Source: Verrucomicrobiota bacterium
GTDB taxonomy: Bacteria; Verrucomicrobiota; Verrucomicrobiia; Verrucomicrobiales; V1-33
Direction: 5' to 3'
Assembly (NCBI GenBank): GCA_003402705.1
Contig: QQNF01000041.1
Location: 1-37,273 of the forward strand
Length of the DNA: 37,273 bases
Shown here: piece after piece, positions 31,130-37,273 of the stretch
Layout of the letters: each line of letters begins with the position of its first letter
How positions within the stretch are numbered: the first letter of the stretch is position 1
Translations under genes and position numbers: made by a program
The notes under the pieces: generated by a model
Database searches by the model: none
What the model saw: the letters and a program-made list of their open reading frames with translations, nothing else
What the model was told of the DNA's origin: nothing

Positions 31130-32539
31130 ATGTCCCCTCGTCTCATCTCCCTCGCCGCTCTCCCGGCCTTCCTCGCCTCCTGCCGCTCCGTCGGCCCGGA
31201 CTACCAGTCACCCCCTGACATCTCCGGTCCAGCCTTCAGTCAGGGCGATCCCTCCCCCGCCAAAGACCTCACCCGCTGGTGGCACGACTTCAAAGACCCC
31301 AAACTCGACTCCCTCATCACCCGCGCCTTCACCGCCAACCCCGACCTCCGCGCCGCCGCCGCCCGCATCGACGAAGCCCGCGCCGCCCGCCGCTCCGCCT
31401 CCGCTTCCTTCGCCCCCCAACTCGACGGCTCAGCCTCCGCCTCCCGCCAGAAACTCAGCGAAAACTCCCCCACCGGTCGCAATATCCCCATCCCCGGCCT
31501 CTTCGACCCCCAATCCCAGCTCGATCTCCGCATCGACGCCTCATGGGAAATCGACTTCTTCGGCGGTCTCCGCCGCGCCTCGGAAGCCGCTAACGCCTCG
31601 CTCGACGCCGCCGTCGAAAACCTCCGCGCCGTCAAGGTCGCCCTCGCCGCCGAAACCGCCGCCGCCTACTTCGAACTCCGCGGCTATCAGGCCCGTCGTC
31701 TCGTCGCCGAACAGAACCTCAGATCCCAGCGCGATACCCTCACCCTAACCTCCCAGCGGCTCGCCGCAGGCCTCGCCACAGACCTCGATGTCGCCCGCGC
31801 CGAACAACAGGCCGAAGCCACCGCCGCCTCCCTCCCCATCTTCGAAGCCGGTGCCCGCCGCTCCATCTACCGTCTCGGCGTCCTCCTCGGCACCACCCCA
31901 GCCGATCTCGTCCCCGACCTCACCTCCCCAAAACCGCTCCCCTCTCACCTCCGAGGGGTCCCCGTCGGGCTCCCCAGCGATCTCCTCCTCCGCCGCCCAG
32001 ACATCCGCCGCGCCGAACGCGAACTCGCCGCCGCCAACGCCCGCATCGGCGTCGCCGTCGCCAATCTCTACCCGCGCTTCCGCCTCACCTCCGCCTCCGG
32101 CCTCCAATCCGTCGAAGCCTCCTCGCTCTTCAATAACCAAAGCAATCTCTGGTCCCTCGGCCCCAGTCTCAGCTGGCCCATCTTCAATGCCGGTCAACTC
32201 CGCGCCGCCGCCGACGCCCAGTCCGCGAACACCAGAGCCGCCGCCGCCACCTACGAAAAAACCGTCCTCTCCGCCCTCGAAGACGTCGAATCCGCCCTCG
32301 TCGACTTCGGTCAGGAACAACGTCGTCTCGCCAGCCTCACCAACAGTTCCTCCGCCGCTTCACGCGCCCGCAATCTCGCCCGCGACCGCCACCTCGCAGG
32401 CCTCACCGGCTTCATCGATGTCCTCGAAGCCGACCGCGCCCTCCTCCTCACCGAAGACGCCTGCGTCCAATCCCGCACCCAACTCACCCTCAACCTCGTC
32501 CGTCTCTACAAAGCCCTCGGCGGCGGCTGGCAGGATTGA
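31130..32539 (+). CDS. Outer-membrane efflux lipoprotein (NodT/TolC family)
   Basis: This 469-residue lipoprotein has lipobox LASC with acylated Cys18 (MSPRLISLAALPAFLASC). SVGPDYQSPP and WWHDFKDPKLDSLI are the standard opening of the NodT branch. Two efflux-protein repeats follow, with DLLLRRPDIRRAERELAAAN, YPRFRLTSASG and WPIFNAGQLRAA in the second, and the end LVRLYKALGGGWQD is the conserved C-terminus. It forms the trimeric outer-membrane channel for the exporter. Its start is 13 bases after the adaptor stop. Its last 39 bases are duplicated at 33744-33782, on the far side of the toxin-antitoxin pair. Confidence 0.93.
   Translation: MSPRLISLAALPAFLASCRSVGPDYQSPPDISGPAFSQGDPSPAKDLTRWWHDFKDPKLDSLITRAFTANPDLRAAAARIDEARAARRSASASFAPQLDGSASASRQKLSENSPTGRNIPIPGLFDPQSQLDLRIDASWEIDFFGGLRRASEAANASLDAAVENLRAVKVALAAETAAAYFELRGYQARRLVAEQNLRSQRDTLTLTSQRLAAGLATDLDVARAEQQAEATAASLPIFEAGARRSIYRLGVLLGTTPADLVPDLTSPKPLPSHLRGVPVGLPSDLLLRRPDIRRAERELAAANARIGVAVANLYPRFRLTSASGLQSVEASSLFNNQSNLWSLGPSLSWPIFNAGQLRAAADAQSANTRAAAATYEKTVLSALEDVESALVDFGQEQRRLASLTNSSSAASRARNLARDRHLAGLTGFIDVLEADRALLLTEDACVQSRTQLTLNLVRLYKALGGGWQD
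32499..32537 (+). repeat. 39-nt direct repeat, left copy (3' end of the efflux gene)
   Basis: This stretch, ending GGCGGCTGGCAGGATT, recurs at 33744-33782 with one T/C difference (38 of 39 identical). It encodes the C-terminal VRLYKALGGGWQD. The copies lie 1,245 bases apart in the same orientation and enclose the MntA-HepT pair and a CPBP fragment. Confidence 0.9.
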
Positions 32540-32888
32540 ACCCCCTCCTTTCCCTCTCCGCCCCAGTCTCCCGCGTCGCCGCTCACCGCAATCTGGTGCT
32601 CACACTGATGTCGCGTCGCGCCTGACTCGATGCAAACCAGTGGCCTTCCGAAGGTACCGGGGCCGCCATGCGCACGCATTCAGGCACGTAGATGCGCGTC
32701 CCTCCCGCCATCATCGCCCTCCCTTCATCTCACTAGCACCCCCCTCCCCACAACACACTCTGCACTCCTTCCCCAACATCCTCTCCGGGCAACGCAGCAA
32801 GGGCCTCGGAATCCCGCTCCATTATCTTCATCGGCCTCGGCCTGATCGAATCCTCGGAAACCAAGGCCGCCCAGAACATGCAACTGCT
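32540..32888. other. 349-base stretch without a supportable gene
   Basis: Between the efflux gene stop and hepT I find no convincing gene, RNA or terminator. Several open frames cross it but none has family features. Composition is mixed and the stretch lies inside the duplicated-end segment, so it may be debris from the rearrangement. Confidence 0.5.
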
Positions 32889-33242
32889 CTATGTCTGGCC
32901 TTCCTGTTCCAAAATCATGGCGTCCAAGTGCCCGATCAGCTCTCCCGCCCTGGTATGCAGGACATCCCAAAGAATGTCCGCGTCGATTCCATCGTAGCCA
33001 TGAATCAGCCAGTTGCGCATGCTGATGATTTGCCGCCATGGCACAGCGGGCCATGCCTCCCTCAACTCGTCAGGAAGCCGCGTCGCAGCCTCGCCGATCA
33101 ACTCCGCCACGCGCTCGGCATGGCGGCGATACCCTAAAACAAGGTCGAGGTCTTCGCGGCACCCCTGTCCCGCCAGTCCCCACGCTTCCACCGCAAATCC
33201 CCGCATCTGGCGGAGGGTTTCCAATGGATCACGCTTTGGCAT
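32889..33242 (-). CDS. hepT: HepT-like HEPN ribonuclease toxin (DUF86)
   Basis: A 117-residue all-helical HEPN protein. The family RNase motif R-x4-H-x-Y is complete: Arg76, His81 and Tyr83 in RNWLIHGY. HepT toxins cleave RNA, and the motif Tyr is the site that the partner MntA modifies by AMP transfer in studied systems. The ATG at 33240-33242 overlaps the mntA 3' end by 14 bases, so the pair is translationally coupled with the antitoxin gene first. Length and neighbour are typical for this type VII system. Confidence 0.9.
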   Translation of the reverse strand: MPKRDPLETLRQMRGFAVEAWGLAGQGCREDLDLVLGYRRHAERVAELIGEAATRLPDELREAWPAVPWRQIISMRNWLIHGYDGIDADILWDVLHTRAGELIGHLDAMILEQEGQT

Positions 33243-33528
33243 ATAGCAGTTTTATGTCCTCGGAAACTCCAGCCAGATACCGTCCCAACATCGCCGGGGT
33301 GTTCAAATCCACTTTGCGTCCGAAAAGTTCCGAAAGTTCCTCCGCCACCCGGAAATGGTCCAGTCCCGGATGTCTACCCGCTTCATACTCCACCAGCAGA
33401 TCCACATCGCTCCGGGCAGGATCGAAGTCTTCTCTTGCCGCCGATCCGAACAAACTCAGCCGACGGATCCCCCGGTCCATGCAAAAGGACTTGAGGACGA
33501 CAGGGGATGGCAGAATCGCCGATCTCAT
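33229..33528 (-). CDS. mntA: MntA-like minimal nucleotidyltransferase antitoxin
   Basis: The product is 99 residues. [20 protein letters not shown] is the minimal nucleotidyltransferase motif: Gly28-Ser29 and the metal-binding Asp41 and Asp43. MntA neutralises HepT by adding AMP to the toxin's active-site Tyr. I chose the ATG at 33526-33528 because the family starts there; the frame runs 76 codons further upstream without homology. No Shine-Dalgarno is apparent. It is upstream of and overlaps hepT. The pair lies between the two copies of the 39-nt repeat. Confidence 0.87.
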   Translation of the reverse strand: MRSAILPSPVVLKSFCMDRGIRRLSLFGSAAREDFDPARSDVDLLVEYEAGRHPGLDHFRVAEELSELFGRKVDLNTPAMLGRYLAGVSEDIKLLYAKA

Positions 33529-33639
33529 CTGCGGAGGCTGCCACCGTTCCGCCGCCGGATCAACCCTCGAATCCACGCGTGGCGTAAATCTCCGGTCGCC
33601 CGGCTTCGAAGAGTCGCTGCCGTGTGCCGCCGCCCGTTC

Positions 33640-33743
33640 ATCACCTCCATCGCCTTCGTCTACGGCCCGATGCTCACCGCGCCCTTCATCCTCACAAAGC
33701 GTCTGTGGCTCGGCATCGGCCTTCACGGGGCATGGAACCCCCA
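33640..33743 (+). pseudogene. Fragment of a CPBP-type membrane protease gene
   Basis: In one + strand frame the sequence reads IAFVYGPMLTAPFILTKRLW, then LGIGLHGAWN. This closely resembles the last conserved CPBP motif, in which a hydrophobic helix precedes R-L-W-L-x-I-G-L-H-x-x-W-N. Nothing upstream in this frame resembles the rest of the family, and the EExxxR motif is absent. The frame runs straight into the duplicated efflux gene end at 33744. I read it as a gene remnant left by recombination. It is not a copy of the intact CPBP gene at 20984, whose corresponding sequence differs. Confidence 0.45.
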
Positions 33744-33784
33744 TCCGTCTCCACAAAGCCCTCGGCGGCGGCTGGCAGGATTAA
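33744..33784 (+). pseudogene. Detached 3' end of the efflux gene; right copy of the 39-nt repeat
   Basis: Positions 33744-33782 repeat 32499-32537 with one mismatch, and the frame ends in TAA instead of TGA. In frame it reads IRLHKALGGGWQD. No other part of an efflux gene precedes it, so it is only the tail. It precedes the FMN-binding protein gene by 41 bases. Confidence 0.85.
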
Positions 33785-33825
33785 CTCCTTGATCCCCTCA
33801 CCCGCCATTCCCATCATCCCTCACC

Positions 33826-34332
33826 ATGCCCTCCCCAACCTCCGATCCCACACCCGACCCCGCCGTCTCCCTCCGCTCGCTCCTCGCCTCCTCCCGCGTC
33901 GCCGCCCTCGCCGCCTCCAGCCCCGATGGCCCCGTCTCCGCCATGGTCGCCCTCGCCTTCTCCCCCGACTTCCGCCACGCCTTCCTCCACCTCTCCTCCC
34001 TCTCCTCTCACAAAAATCTCCTCCTCCTCAACCCTCTCTGCTCCCTCCTCGTCCACGACCCCGACGACGGCCGCCCCCAACCGCTCCTCCTCCGCCGCGC
34101 CGCCCTCACAGGCACCGCCTCCCTCATCCCCAAAGACTCCCCGGACTTCCCCGCCGCCTCCTCACGCTACCTCGACCAACTCCCCGCCAGCCGCCTCATG
34201 TTCTCCCTCCCGGACTTCGACCTCTTCCGCATCAGCCTCCTCTCCATCCGCTACGTCGAAGGCTTCGGCCGCGCCTTCTCCCTCACCCCCGACCAATGGG
34301 CCCTCCCCACCAACCCAGCCCTCAGTTCCTAA
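33826..34332 (+). CDS. FMN-binding split-barrel protein (pyridoxamine 5'-phosphate oxidase-like, HugZ-type)
   Basis: This 168-residue protein is probably cytoplasmic. The N-terminal half reads SLLASSRVAALAASSPDGPV, SAMVALAFSPDF and AFLHLSSLSSHKNLLLLNP, the usual opening strands of the split-barrel flavin-binding fold, with SxxxHxxNLL matching HugZ-like members. A later segment (LFRISLLSIRYVEGFGRAFS) matches the haem-oxygenase-like branch, where a Gly-Phe-Gly-Arg run is common. Members bind FMN or haem; the reaction here is unknown. The ATG at 33826 follows a pyrimidine-rich leader without Shine-Dalgarno. Confidence 0.72.
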   Translation: MPSPTSDPTPDPAVSLRSLLASSRVAALAASSPDGPVSAMVALAFSPDFRHAFLHLSSLSSHKNLLLLNPLCSLLVHDPDDGRPQPLLLRRAALTGTASLIPKDSPDFPAASSRYLDQLPASRLMFSLPDFDLFRISLLSIRYVEGFGRAFSLTPDQWALPTNPALSS

Positions 34333-34444
34333 GCTGAATCTCTCCAAAAGCGTCGGACCCTCCGGATTTCGAAGTTCGCCACCCAGAACCCTCCCCTGAT
34401 GCAGTTCGACCGGGCAACACTCACTCAATCCTCAAACGCCGCCC

Positions 34445-37273
<2,829 letters not shown>

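Noticed and set aside
32796..32888. Hydrophobic + strand snippet (IIFIGLGLIESSE) resembling a transporter or ATP synthase subunit fragment
   Set aside because: Too short and without flanking similarity; chance cannot be excluded.
33355..33792. 145-residue + strand frame opposite mntA as an intact gene
   Set aside because: Only about 30 residues near its end resemble a known family; the rest is antisense to mntA, so I list only the fragment.

Overview
The window looks like chromosomal DNA of a high-GC member of the PVC group, most likely Verrucomicrobiota. This is an inference. It rests on the gene families (ROK protein with a long N-terminal extension, secreted SGNH esterase, eukaryote-like glycogen branching and debranching enzymes), on leaders without Shine-Dalgarno motifs, and on short palindromic extragenic repeats of a kind I associate with that group. 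The + strand is strongly C-rich over G in genes of both orientations, so + strand genes favour C-ending codons and - strand genes favour G-ending codons.

Layout. 1-7,000: a mostly - strand housekeeping and carbohydrate block (partial ROK protein, SGNH/sialate O-acetylesterase-like protein, metG, trxA with a small membrane protein, and a proline-rich membrane protein followed by a 25-residue microprotein and a terminator), with one + strand SMP-30/gluconolactonase gene. 7,178-17,886: a + strand glycogen cluster of a 1,350-residue two-activity debranching enzyme, glucan phosphorylase, glycogen synthase and a branching enzyme of the eukaryotic type. 17,894-23,027: - strand genes fba, CPBP protease, DUF485 protein, acetate-type Na+/solute symporter and mazG. 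23,028-24,476: a repeat region with five tandem copies of a unit that folds into four hairpins, bracketed by a second repeat family and followed by short palindromes. 24,477-25,588: an AT-richer orphan gene and an apparently non-coding stretch. 25,589-32,539: an exporter locus with two TetR regulators, each next to its own FtsX/DevC-like permease, then one ABC ATPase, one HlyD-type adaptor and one NodT-type outer-membrane lipoprotein. 32,499-33,784: a rearranged segment holding a MntA-HepT toxin-antitoxin pair and a CPBP gene fragment, flanked by a 39-nt direct duplication of the 3' end of the outer-membrane gene. 33,826-37,273: an FMN-binding split-barrel protein and most of a type I restriction HsdR subunit.

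How the parts work together. The glycogen genes encode polymerisation (GlgA), branching (GlgB), phosphorolysis (GlgP) and debranching; no glgC is present here. The exporter locus has every part of a tripartite envelope-spanning ABC pump, and its two permeases suggest a heterodimer or alternative complexes. A matching palindrome lies before the first TetR gene and before its permease, and a different palindrome lies before the second TetR gene. The right end (MntA-HepT, HsdR) resembles the edge of a defence region. The most unusual items are the covarying four-hairpin repeat array, the 39-nt duplication around the toxin-antitoxin segment, and the paired regulator-permease duplication.
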